Position numbers and translations under genes: made by a program. 64,000 nt of DNA from Christiangramia lutea (GTDB lineage: Bacteria > Bacteroidota > Bacteroidia > Flavobacteriales > Flavobacteriaceae): assembly GCF_022489035.1 (NCBI RefSeq), contig NZ_JAKVTV010000002.1, positions 558,001 through 622,000 of the forward strand. Direction: 5' to 3'. Shown piece by piece: positions 52,156 to 60,077 of the stretch; the stretch's first letter is position 1, and each line of letters starts with the position of its first letter. A model generated the notes under the pieces. It was given only the letters and a program-made list of their open reading frames with translations, ran no database searches and had not been told where the DNA came from.

Positions 52156-52692
52156 ATGAAAAAATTTTTATCTCTAATTGTATTATTCGCCCTACTCATT
52201 GTTTCCTGTGATGGAGAACGAGGGCCACAGGGACCTCCCGGAGAAGATGGTCTTGACGGCCTCGACGGTCTTGGATACACTTATGAAAGAACGATAGATT
52301 TCGATTACTTTTCAGATGTGAATTACTATTCTCAATTAATAGATATCCCTGCGGAAGTAGATACTTTTGAACCTGAATCTGATGCCGTTCTGGTTTATAG
52401 ATTAGAATTACTTGATGCTGAAGGCGGAGGAACTATTGATTCCTGGAGCCTTATTCCTCAGAATTTCTTTTTGAATGAAGGAACTATACAGTATGTTTAC
52501 AACCATACTGTTAGCGATGTTGAGATCATTATCGATGGTGATTTTGACCTTAGCGGATTAAGCAGTCAGTTTACAGATAACCAGACCTTCAGGATTGTTG
52601 TTCTTCCATCGGCTACTTTTAATGCCAATGCCGATGTTGATTTCTCTAATTTCAATGAGGTAAAGAACAGATTCAATTTATCTTTCGATTAG
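52156..52692 (+). CDS. lipoprotein with short collagen-like segment
   Basis: The 178-residue protein has a lipobox ending IVSC (C18), followed at once by seven G-x-y triplets (residues 20-40; GPQ, GPP, GED, GLD among them) and then a beta-rich domain of 130 residues. Short collagen-like stalks after a lipobox are known in Bacteroidota lipoproteins and probably hold the domain away from the membrane. The globular part was not recognised. It sits 16 bp after the second msrB and ends at a terminator. Confidence 0.85.
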   Translation: MKKFLSLIVLFALLIVSCDGERGPQGPPGEDGLDGLDGLGYTYERTIDFDYFSDVNYYSQLIDIPAEVDTFEPESDAVLVYRLELLDAEGGGTIDSWSLIPQNFFLNEGTIQYVYNHTVSDVEIIIDGDFDLSGLSSQFTDNQTFRIVVLPSATFNANADVDFSNFNEVKNRFNLSFD

Positions 52693-52713
52693 AAAATTGA
52701 AATAACGAAAAAT

Positions 52714-52746
52714 TTAAGCCCGACTTATTTAAGTTGGGCTTTTTTA
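52714..52746 (+). terminator. intrinsic terminator of the hydrolase-msrB-lipoprotein run
   Basis: AAGCCCGACTT (52716-52726) pairs with AAGTTGGGCTT (52731-52741), with one G-T pair, followed by a T run. Confidence 0.8.
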
Positions 52747-52834
52747 ATGCCTTTATCCCTTGCTTCTTACTTTCAGTTTAAGGTTTAATTCCTTAAATTC
52801 GCAAACTCTATAACAGATTCAAAATATTCCGAAT

Positions 52835-54226
52835 ATGAGTAAATATGATATTATTGTTTTAGGTAGTGGCCCGGGTGGTTATGTAACCGCGATCCGCGCT
52901 TCTCAATTAGGATTTAAAACCGCAATAGTGGAGAAAGAAAGCCTTGGTGGCGTTTGCCTTAACTGGGGTTGTATTCCTACAAAAGCTCTTCTTAAAAGTG
53001 CAGAGGTATTCGATTATCTTAAACATGCCGAAGATTATGGTCTTAAGCTTGAAAAAGCCGATAAAGATTTTGGAGCGGTGGTTAAACGAAGCCGGGATGT
53101 AGCCAACGGAATGAGCAAAGGTGTTCAATTCCTAATGAAAAAGAATAAGATCGATGTTCTTGAAGGATTTGGAAAATTGAAATCTGGGAAGAAAGTAGAG
53201 GTTACAGATAAAAAAGATAAGAAAACCGAATATCAGGCAGATCATATTATCGTTGCTACCGGTGCTCGTTCAAGAGAACTTCCAAATTTAAAGCAAAATG
53301 GTAAAACGGTTATTGGTTACCGCGAAGCAATGACCCTTGAAAAGCAGCCAAAGAAGATGATCGTGGTTGGTTCTGGTGCCATTGGAGTTGAGTTCGCTCA
53401 TTTCTATAATGCTATGGGAACTGAAGTAACTGTAGTAGAATTTCTTCCGAATGTGGTGCCATTAGAAGATGAAGAGGTTTCAAAACAATTCGAAAGATCC
53501 ATCAAAAAAGCCGGAATTAAGGTAATGACGAATTCTTCCGTTGAAAGCGTTGAGAAGAAGAATGGAAAAGTGGTCGCTACGGTTAAGACAAAGAAAGGTG
53601 AAGAGAAGCTTGAAGCAGATGTTGTACTCTCTGCCGTAGGTATTAAAACAAATATTGAAAATATAGGCCTTGAAGATCTTAAGATCAAGACCGAAAAAGA
53701 TAAGATCGTTGTAAACGATTTTTATAAGACCAATGTTGACGGAGTATATGCCATTGGAGATGTTGTTCACGGTCCAGCTCTTGCTCACGTTGCTTCAGCT
53801 GAAGGTATTCTTTGTGTTGAAAAGATCAAAGGTATGGATGTTCAGCCGCTTGACTACGGGAACATTCCTGGGTGTACCTATGCAACTCCAGAAATTGCTT
53901 CTGTTGGTATGACTGAAAAACAGGCTAAAGAAGCCGGTTATGAACTGAAAGTTGGAAAATTCCCATTTTCTGCCTCAGGAAAAGCGAAAGCTGCAGGAAA
54001 ATCTGATGGATTCGTAAAAGTGATTTTCGACGCTAAGTACGGTGAATGGTTAGGTTGCCATATGATTGGTGCCGGAGTTACCGATATGATCGCCGAGGCA
54101 GTTCTGGGTAGAAAACTTGAAACTACAGGACATGAAGTATTAAAAGCAGTTCATCCTCACCCAACCATGAGTGAGGCCGTAATGGAAGCTGTAGCAGCTG
54201 CTTATGATGAAGTAATTCATTTGTAA
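52835..54226 (+). CDS. lpdA: dihydrolipoyl dehydrogenase
   Basis: The 463-residue flavoenzyme reoxidises lipoamide in 2-oxoacid dehydrogenase complexes. The FAD motif IIVLGSGPGGYVTAIRA, the redox disulfide GGVCLNWGCIPTK (C41, C46), the NAD motif MIVVGSGAIGVEFAHFY, the second FAD contact VYAIGDVV and the C-terminal HPHPTMSEAVMEA with the His-Glu pair are all present. It is a single gene between two terminators, apart from the complex subunits. Confidence 0.97.
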   Translation: MSKYDIIVLGSGPGGYVTAIRASQLGFKTAIVEKESLGGVCLNWGCIPTKALLKSAEVFDYLKHAEDYGLKLEKADKDFGAVVKRSRDVANGMSKGVQFLMKKNKIDVLEGFGKLKSGKKVEVTDKKDKKTEYQADHIIVATGARSRELPNLKQNGKTVIGYREAMTLEKQPKKMIVVGSGAIGVEFAHFYNAMGTEVTVVEFLPNVVPLEDEEVSKQFERSIKKAGIKVMTNSSVESVEKKNGKVVATVKTKKGEEKLEADVVLSAVGIKTNIENIGLEDLKIKTEKDKIVVNDFYKTNVDGVYAIGDVVHGPALAHVASAEGILCVEKIKGMDVQPLDYGNIPGCTYATPEIASVGMTEKQAKEAGYELKVGKFPFSASGKAKAAGKSDGFVKVIFDAKYGEWLGCHMIGAGVTDMIAEAVLGRKLETTGHEVLKAVHPHPTMSEAVMEAVAAAYDEVIHL

Positions 54227-54248
54227 AACATAGAAGATTCTATAAAGT

Positions 54249-54285
54249 TGAAATCCCGCATTTTTTAGAATGCGGGATTTTTTTA
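54249..54285 (+). terminator. intrinsic terminator of lpdA
   Basis: AAATCCCGCATT (54251-54262) pairs with AATGCGGGATTT (54269-54280), followed by a T run. Confidence 0.85.
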
Positions 54286-54316
54286 TCTCAATTTCGGTGT
54301 ATTTATGATTTTACAA

Positions 54317-54781
54317 TTATCCTTTAGTTTCGATCATTTCCATCTCACCTAAGATCCCAGCTCTTATTTCACTTAAGATATAATGCTCTATCTGGTAAAA
54401 TTGAGCCGCTGGTACCGATCCGGTTTCGCTCTTGATCTTTTTATAATACTTATTGATAAGCTTATCGGTCTTCGCTGAAAGGTCCATAGACTGCTTTATT
54501 AACCCATCTATATCCTCATTACTCATGCTGTCATAATTGTCGGCATATTTCTCTAAAAGATTTATCCTGTCTTTACCCAGGTCTTTTCGTTCAACCTCAT
54601 ATTCATCATATAATTTCCAGAAAGCATCGCTATTTGCATTAAGACTGAGCATTTCTTTCACCGCAGCCCTTTTTTCCATTCCGAAGATAGATTGGATATA
54701 TTCCACCTCTTCAGGTGAAACCTGAGAAAAACCATTATAAACGAACAGGAAAAGGATTGGAAGTATTAGTAATTTTTTCAT
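54317..54781 (-). CDS. hypothetical secreted helical protein
   Basis: The 154-residue protein has a signal peptide (MKKLLILPILFLFVYNGFSQ) and is then almost wholly helical and charged, for example YDEYEVERKDLGKDRINLLEKY and LSAKTDKLINKYYKKIKSE. The style recalls the Spy/CpxP-like LTxxQ group, but no such motif is present, so no function is given. It is a single gene whose 3' end faces lpdA. Confidence 0.8.
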   Translation of the reverse strand: MKKLLILPILFLFVYNGFSQVSPEEVEYIQSIFGMEKRAAVKEMLSLNANSDAFWKLYDEYEVERKDLGKDRINLLEKYADNYDSMSNEDIDGLIKQSMDLSAKTDKLINKYYKKIKSETGSVPAAQFYQIEHYILSEIRAGILGEMEMIETKG

Positions 54782-54867
54782 GGTGTTCTATTTTTTGATT
54801 ATTAGTTATTCTAATTTATTAATAATCAGAAATATAAAACGCTATAAATAAAATAATTATAGTTAAT

Positions 54868-55617
54868 TTAACCTTGACCTCCAGAAGAAACCGGAATAAG
54901 ATCGCAGAAACAGAATTCGGTATCCCAACTTTCATGCTCATCCTGAAAGCAATTATCATCATCTTTCTCTGCGGGCTTATAGGATCTGTTTACCTTCTCT
55001 CCTATTTCAAAATTCACCCGGTCACGAAAAATTGGCCCATCAAAAACAAACGTATGAAATTCACCATTTTCACCACAAGGGTCAACATTATCAGGTAATT
55101 CATTTAAAAAATCACGGTCTATGATCCTTCCGCAAAAAGAGTCGTCCAGGTATTTAGAATTTGTGCAAACCACGATCGCTCTAAAGCCAAGATCAATAAA
55201 ATCCTGAATAAGTTTAGAGGTATCTTTTTTCCACAAAGGAAAAACGGCTTCTAAGCCAACCGAGTCCAGTTGATCTTCCCGATATTTTTTCAGGTCTTCA
55301 AGAAAAATATCTCCAAAAACGCTTTGGGTAAAGCCTTCAGATATCAACTCATTTGTCGCTTGTTTCATTTTCTGATTGTATTCTTCCATGCTGGTTTCCG
55401 CACTTATTTCAGAAATAACTAAGGGAATACCTATTTTTTCAGCCTGCTGCAACAGAAGTTCCTTCTTAACCCCATGCATAGTAACTCTTCCAACATCTTT
55501 ATTTATGGTAGTTAAAAGTTTTTCAACCTTATAATCGTTTTGATTTCTACCATAATAAAGGGCGAGTGCAGAATCCTTTCCACTGCTCCAGTTCAAATAT
55601 GCTTTATTCATTTTCAT
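54868..55617 (-). CDS. diphthine-ammonia ligase family PP-loop ATPase
   Basis: The 249-residue protein begins KAYLNWSSGKDSALALYYG, a PP-loop that binds ATP. HGVKKELLLQQAEKIGIPL, FGDIFLEDLKKYRE and GENGEFHTFVFDGP are typical of the DUF71 family, whose archaeal and eukaryotic members amidate diphthine. Bacteria lack diphthamide, so the bacterial substrate is unknown. The gene overlaps aroQ by 14 bp. Confidence 0.9.
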   Translation of the reverse strand: MKMNKAYLNWSSGKDSALALYYGRNQNDYKVEKLLTTINKDVGRVTMHGVKKELLLQQAEKIGIPLVISEISAETSMEEYNQKMKQATNELISEGFTQSVFGDIFLEDLKKYREDQLDSVGLEAVFPLWKKDTSKLIQDFIDLGFRAIVVCTNSKYLDDSFCGRIIDRDFLNELPDNVDPCGENGEFHTFVFDGPIFRDRVNFEIGEKVNRSYKPAEKDDDNCFQDEHESWDTEFCFCDLIPVSSGGQG

Positions 55618-56041
55618 CTTGTCCTTCGTTCAAAAAGCTCTGGATGGCGAGGTCATAACTCTGAAGTCCGAAACCAAGTACCACTCCTTTAGCATTTGGA
55701 GAAATATAGGATTTATGCCTGAACTCTTCCCTGGAAAAAGTATTGGAAATATGAACTTCCACTACCGGTATATTTATGGCAGCAACCGCATCTCCAACTC
55801 CAACTGAAGTATGTGTATAGGCAGCTGCATTAAGAATAATACCATCGAAATCTTTTCTAGCTTCCTGTATCATATCGATCAATTCTCCCTCAATGTTGGT
55901 CTGGTCATAAGACAGTTCAATATTCCTGAATTTGAATTGTAATTCAGAAAAATAATCTTCAAAACTCTTATTACCATATTTCTCAGGTTCTCGGATACCT
56001 AGTAGGTTTAGATTAGGCCCGTTAAGTATTAGTAGCTTCAT
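55604..56041 (-). CDS. aroQ: 3-dehydroquinate dehydratase, type II
   Basis: The 145-residue enzyme performs the third shikimate step. It has LLILNGPNLNLLGIREPEKYG with the catalytic Arg and Tyr, ILNAAAYTHTSVGVGDAV with the substrate contacts, and VEVHISNTFSREEFRHKSY with the catalytic His. Length is normal. It is the first gene of a two-gene unit with the PP-loop protein. Confidence 0.96.
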   Translation of the reverse strand: MKLLILNGPNLNLLGIREPEKYGNKSFEDYFSELQFKFRNIELSYDQTNIEGELIDMIQEARKDFDGIILNAAAYTHTSVGVGDAVAAINIPVVEVHISNTFSREEFRHKSYISPNAKGVVLGFGLQSYDLAIQSFLNEGQDENE

Positions 56042-56157
56042 GTTGTAAAAATATAAAAAATGCTCCGTTTACTTCAGAAATTCAATTTTGAAAATCAGGC
56101 AGGTCAAAAACTTGTTTTTATCTTCAGGCTAAGCGGATTCATAACCGGTGGTTGAAC

Positions 56158-56565
56158 TTAATCATATCCAGAGGAATAAGATCTAGGATTTAAATTCTGA
56201 AAATATCTTGCTTCAAGACTAAGATTATCGTTGATCTCATGTCCCACTCCCGCTCTTACACCAAAATTATAGATCCTTTCCCCGTTCACATTAATAAGCT
56301 GAGTAAACTGAGGGCCCGCAACCATATAAGTTTTGGATTGTTTTTTCTGATATTTAAAAATGTATCCACCACCCTTAACATTGGTTCCCAGGGTTTCAAA
56401 ATAATAATTTTCACTATTTAGATATAATCCGCGTAGGATCTTTTCAAGATCGTACTTACCATTTTCCAGTCCATAATTATAATTAAGACCTCGATTCAGA
56501 TCAAAATCTGAAGGTAAATATTCGATAAAGGAATTTTTTCGACAGTCTTGATTTGTTGTTCTCAT
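56158..56565 (-). pseudogene. C-terminal remnant of an outer-membrane beta-barrel protein
   Basis: The 135-residue frame has no signal peptide; a stop codon lies 8 codons upstream of the first ATG. The last 60 residues (YMVAGPQFTQLINVNGERIYNFGVRAGVGHEINDNLSLEARYFQNL, in pieces) fit the end of a PorT-like barrel: the final strands and the EINDNLSLEARY motif. The N-terminal half of such a protein is missing, so I read it as a broken gene. A short non-barrel protein of its own is possible. Confidence 0.6.
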
Positions 56566-56648
56566 TTGATAGGTAACTAAGTGGTTGAATTTTTAGTAAA
56601 CCTATTTCAGGAAATGACGTATAAGAATATTATTGCTAACGCTTATAA

Positions 56649-56676
56649 ATAAAAAAAGCGGACCATAGTCCACTCA
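56649..56676 (-). terminator. intrinsic terminator of the 56696 gene
   Basis: On the minus strand GTGGAC and GTCCGC form a short stem with one G-T pair, followed by a run of T. Confidence 0.6.
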
Positions 56677-56695
56677 TATATAAATGAATATATTA

Positions 56696-57190
56696 TTAAA
56701 ACTTGATCTCCACTCCACCGTTGATGGATGCAACATTATCACCGTCTGCAGAAATATTGGTATAGGAAACAAGTACATTGGCAATTCCTAGGTTTACTCC
56801 AAGATGTGGGCGCAGAAATAACCCACCATCAGAATCACTACCCAGGCCTATAGCATAACCAAGATCGGTTCCTGCGAAAAGGATGGCCAGTATCCTCAAT
56901 CTCGCCGTACCGGCAGCAGTAATAAACTGCAGGTCATCATGGTCGAAAGCATCAAAGATCTGTAGATCATTATCCTTAAAAAAATGAGAATATCCAATGG
57001 CGCCGCCAATATCAAGTAATTTAATGATGTCCACTCTATATGCAATATCTGCACTTCCGTAAAAATTGTGGGTGTCCTCTACATCAGACAAAGGTATACC
57101 TGCATTAAGACCGAAAGTAAAATGTTTTTGTGCCTTTACAGAAGTAAGCCCCAGGCCAAGAATGGCCATAAGAAGAAATAACTTTTTCAT
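56696..57190 (-). CDS. small outer-membrane beta-barrel protein
   Basis: The 164-residue protein has a signal peptide (MKKLFLLMAILGLGLTSVKAQ) and then alternating hydrophobic/polar strands with aromatic girdles (FTFGLNAGIPLSD, YRVDIIKLLDIGGAIGYSHFF, LFLRPHLGVNLGIANVLVSY), ending in GGVEIKF, a typical barrel C-terminus. It is probably a small OmpW/OMP_b-brl-like barrel. Function is unknown. Confidence 0.85.
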   Translation of the reverse strand: MKKLFLLMAILGLGLTSVKAQKHFTFGLNAGIPLSDVEDTHNFYGSADIAYRVDIIKLLDIGGAIGYSHFFKDNDLQIFDAFDHDDLQFITAAGTARLRILAILFAGTDLGYAIGLGSDSDGGLFLRPHLGVNLGIANVLVSYTNISADGDNVASINGGVEIKF

Positions 57191-57254
57191 AATGTTCGAT
57201 TTAATAGTTCAAGTTAAATATACAATTTTAAGCTATTGATTTACAGATGCATAT

Positions 57255-57287
57255 AAAAAAAGCGAAGATTCACATCTTCGCTTTTCC
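57255..57287 (-). terminator. intrinsic terminator of the PorT-like gene
   Basis: AAAAGCGAAGAT (57258-57269) pairs perfectly with ATCTTCGCTTTT (57274-57285), with T residues following on the minus strand. Confidence 0.85.
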
Positions 57288-57308
57288 ATTTTCATAGGTG
57301 TTAGATAT

Positions 57309-57917
57309 CTAGAACTGGAAACCTACGCCCAGTTGAAATCCGTTATTTTTGATAGCGTCATCATCAAAATTGTCACTATCGAATGCATCTGTAAATCCTA
57401 GAACATATCTTCCGTTCAGGAAAAACCCATTATTGAATTTATAAGAAGCACCCACAGCACCTCCAAATTCAAAAGTACTGGCGAACTCAGAATCTGTTTC
57501 AAAATTCAAAGTATTGCTTTCAAAATCGTATTCCTCCTCTACCAGGAAATTAAAAGATGGACCTGCCTCAAGTGCGAGACCTTCTATAATGTAAAATTTA
57601 GCAATTAAAGGCACCTGTATATAATCTAACTGGTATTCTCCTGTAATACGATCTCCGGCAAATATTCTGGAAGCCTCAGTTCCCTGGGATGAATAAAGCA
57701 CCTCTGGCTGAACAGAAAAACGTTCGCCTACCGGAATCTCAGCCAAAACTCCAAGGTGAAAACCTGTCCTGCTGTTATTATCTTCAAAACCATCTGAGGT
57801 CATGTTGGTGAAATTCACACCACCTTTAACTCCAAAATTCCAGTATTCCTGTGCATCTACAGAACTACCGAACCCAATAATTGCAATTGCTACTAATAAA
57901 AATGTCCTTTTCATCAT
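57309..57917 (-). CDS. PorT family outer-membrane beta-barrel protein
   Basis: A 202-residue protein with a signal peptide (KRTFLLVAIAIIGFGSSVDAQ) and the PorT-family barrel pattern: WNFGVKGGVNFTNMTSD, RTGFHLGVLAEIPVGERFSVQPEVLYSSQG and a final GFQLGVGFQF. It was named for similarity to PorT of the type IX pathway, but small single-barrel relatives are numerous, so a secretion role should not be assumed. A -7 promoter lies at 57937-57944. Confidence 0.9.
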   Translation of the reverse strand: MMKRTFLLVAIAIIGFGSSVDAQEYWNFGVKGGVNFTNMTSDGFEDNNSRTGFHLGVLAEIPVGERFSVQPEVLYSSQGTEASRIFAGDRITGEYQLDYIQVPLIAKFYIIEGLALEAGPSFNFLVEEEYDFESNTLNFETDSEFASTFEFGGAVGASYKFNNGFFLNGRYVLGFTDAFDSDNFDDDAIKNNGFQLGVGFQF

Positions 57918-57936
57918 TTTCTGTTTTTATTTCGGC

Positions 57937-57944
57937 CAAAAGTA
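57937..57944 (-). promoter_or_regulatory. -7 promoter element of the PorT-like gene
   Basis: TACTTTTG on the minus strand fits TAnnTTTG, 20 bp before the start at 57917. Confidence 0.55.
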
Positions 57945-58024
57945 GGACTCAACTCGTTAAAGAAAAGTTAGCTAAGCCTAAAGTATTACTAAGACTGGTA
58001 TAGCTTATTTATTATCTTTAACAC

Positions 58025-58921
58025 ATGAAATGGGACAATGCGCTACAGGATTACCGGCACTATTTAAAGCTTGAACGCGGACTTTCAGCTAATTCCATCG
58101 AGAATTACAGTCTCGATCTAATAAAACTGATGAATTACCTTAACGTTAATGAAATTGAGGTGAGCCCGGTTAAGATTAGTGATAAAACCATCCAGGAGTT
58201 CATCTATAATTCCTCAAAAAGTTTGAATCCGAGGTCCCAGTCAAGACTCATTTCGGGATTAAGGAGTTTTTTCAGCTACCTGGTTTTTGAAGATTACCGA
58301 AACGACAATCCTTTAGATCTTTTAGAATCTCCAAAGATAGGGAGAAAACTACCAGACACGATTTCTATAGATGAAGTGGATAAGATTATAGCGGCAGTAG
58401 ACCTCAGTAAAAATGAAGGAGAGCGAAATCGTGCTATAATAGAAACTTTATACGGTTGCGGTCTACGTGTTTCAGAATTGATAGACCTAAAGTTATCTGA
58501 CCTGTTTTTTAATGAAGGTTTCATAAAAGTTACCGGTAAAGGAGACAAACAAAGGTTTGTTCCGATTTCAGAATACACTATAAAATTCATCAATATCTAT
58601 AAAGACCAGGTGAGGATTCACCAGGACATTAAACCTGAAGCGACCGATACACTTTTTCTGAACCGCAGAGGGAATAAGCTTACCAGGGCGATGATCTTTA
58701 CTATTGTAAGGCGATTAACCGAAGCGGCAGGTCTTAAAAAGAAAGTGAGTCCGCACACATTCAGGCACTCTTTTGCGACACATCTTCTGGAAAATGGAGC
58801 CGATCTAAGAGCCATACAACAGATGTTGGGACATGAGAGTATTACAACCACAGAAGTTTATGTGCATGTAGACAGATCTCATCTTAGACAAGTCATGGAA
58901 ACATTCCATCCAAGAAAGTAG
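58025..58921 (+). CDS. xerD: tyrosine recombinase XerC/XerD
   Basis: The 298-residue enzyme has an N-terminal SAM-like core-binding domain (HYLKLERGLSANSIENYSLDL). The catalytic residues are complete: R148 (GCGLRVSEL), K172, H244 and R247 (SPHTFRHSF), H270 (LGHESITTTE) and Y279. Its length, with no extra DNA-binding parts, fits a chromosome-dimer-resolving Xer protein rather than a phage integrase. XerC versus XerD cannot be settled here. Divergence from aroQ is interrupted by the barrel genes. A near-consensus TATCTTTA lies just before the start. Confidence 0.93.
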   Translation: MKWDNALQDYRHYLKLERGLSANSIENYSLDLIKLMNYLNVNEIEVSPVKISDKTIQEFIYNSSKSLNPRSQSRLISGLRSFFSYLVFEDYRNDNPLDLLESPKIGRKLPDTISIDEVDKIIAAVDLSKNEGERNRAIIETLYGCGLRVSELIDLKLSDLFFNEGFIKVTGKGDKQRFVPISEYTIKFINIYKDQVRIHQDIKPEATDTLFLNRRGNKLTRAMIFTIVRRLTEAAGLKKKVSPHTFRHSFATHLLENGADLRAIQQMLGHESITTTEVYVHVDRSHLRQVMETFHPRK

Positions 58922-58999
58922 ATTATTAAAGTTCTGCTAAACCTGCAAAACAGCTTTCTTCCGCATTGCTTAATTAGTAACTTCATAAAAAATCAAATT

Positions 59000-59947
59000 A
59001 TGAAGAAATTGAAATTCAGGAATGGCGACACGATGGACGCCATTGGCCTGGGAACCTGGAAATCGGAAAAAGGAAAAGTTACCGAAGCAGTAAAGATCGC
59101 ACTGAACAACGGATACAAGCATATAGATTGTGCAGCGACCTATGGAAATGAGGCCGAAGTAGGTGAAGCTTTTTCCGAAGTATTTGGAAAAGGAGATGTA
59201 AAAAGAGAAGATATTTGGGTAACCTCAAAGTTATGGAATAATGCTCATAAAAAAGAAGACGTGATTCCAGCATTAAAGCAAACGCTGAAAGACCTTAAAC
59301 TGGACTACCTGGACCTTTATCTTATACACTGGCCGGTAGCATTTAAACCAGATGTTGGTTTCCCCGAAAAAGCAGAAGATTTTCTCTCTCTGGAAGAAGT
59401 TCCTCTTATTGAAACCTGGAATGAAATGGTAAAAGCAAAAGAACAGGGATTAGTGAAACATATAGGAGTATCAAATTTCAGCATCCCAACCCTGGAATCA
59501 TTAATGAACGATACCGATGAGATCCCTGAAATGAATCAGGTTGAACTGCATCCATATCTGCAACAGAATAAATTACTGGAATTCTGCAGTAAAAACGGAA
59601 TTAATGTAACTGCATATTCACCTCTGGGAAGCGGCGACAGGCCCGATGAAATGAAGGCGGCAGATGAACCATCATTGTTAGAAAACCCGGTAATCAACAA
59701 GGTCGCGAAAAAACATGGTGCATCTCCAGGACAGATCCTGATCAAATGGAGCGAACAAAGAGGAACCGCGGTGATCCCGAAATCCACCAATGAGAAAAGG
59801 ATCAAGGACAATCTTATGAGTGCAGGATACCAGCTTGATGAAGATGACATGAAAGAAATCGCAGACCTGGATTATCATTTCAGGTATGTGAATGGAAAGT
59901 TTTTTGAAATGGAAGGAAATTCCTATGAAAATATCTATGATGATTAG
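59000..59947 (+). CDS. aldo/keto reductase
   Basis: The 315-residue NADPH-dependent enzyme reduces aldehydes or ketones. The catalytic tetrad is visible in HIDCAATYGNEAEVGEAF (Asp and Tyr), VTSKLWN (Lys) and YLIHWPVAFK (His). The cofactor-binding AVIPKSTNEKRIKDN is near the C-terminus. It ends YENIYDD, as many of this family do. It is a single gene, followed by the REP-like repeat and a terminator. Confidence 0.95.
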   Translation: MKKLKFRNGDTMDAIGLGTWKSEKGKVTEAVKIALNNGYKHIDCAATYGNEAEVGEAFSEVFGKGDVKREDIWVTSKLWNNAHKKEDVIPALKQTLKDLKLDYLDLYLIHWPVAFKPDVGFPEKAEDFLSLEEVPLIETWNEMVKAKEQGLVKHIGVSNFSIPTLESLMNDTDEIPEMNQVELHPYLQQNKLLEFCSKNGINVTAYSPLGSGDRPDEMKAADEPSLLENPVINKVAKKHGASPGQILIKWSEQRGTAVIPKSTNEKRIKDNLMSAGYQLDEDDMKEIADLDYHFRYVNGKFFEMEGNSYENIYDD

Positions 59948-59957
59948 TCCAATTTAA

Positions 59958-60020
59958 GTCATCCTGAATTTATTTCAGGATCTCCAGTATGGAGAGAAGC
60001 TGAAACAAGTTCAGCTTGAC
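59958..60020. repeat. REP-like imperfect palindrome, copy 2
   Basis: It begins GTCATCCTGAATTTATTTCA and ends CTGAAACAAGTTCAGCTTGAC, whose reverse complement matches the beginning with few changes. It is the same element family as 3501-3558, again between convergent genes. Confidence 0.65.
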
Positions 60021-60022
60021 AG

Positions 60023-60055
60023 AAAAAAAGGCCGTTCAACTGAACGGCCTTTTTA
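60023..60055. terminator. bidirectional terminator between the reductase gene and rny
   Basis: AAAAAGGCCGTTCA (60025-60038) is the reverse complement of TGAACGGCCTTTTT (60041-60054), with A and T tracts for both directions. Confidence 0.85.
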
Positions 60056-60077
60056 ATGAATCAAAGTAAAGCATTTT

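Noticed and set aside
58025-58921. Tyrosine recombinase as sign of an integrated element
   Set aside because: Length and motifs are those of housekeeping XerC/D, and no attachment repeats, tRNA or phage genes are nearby.
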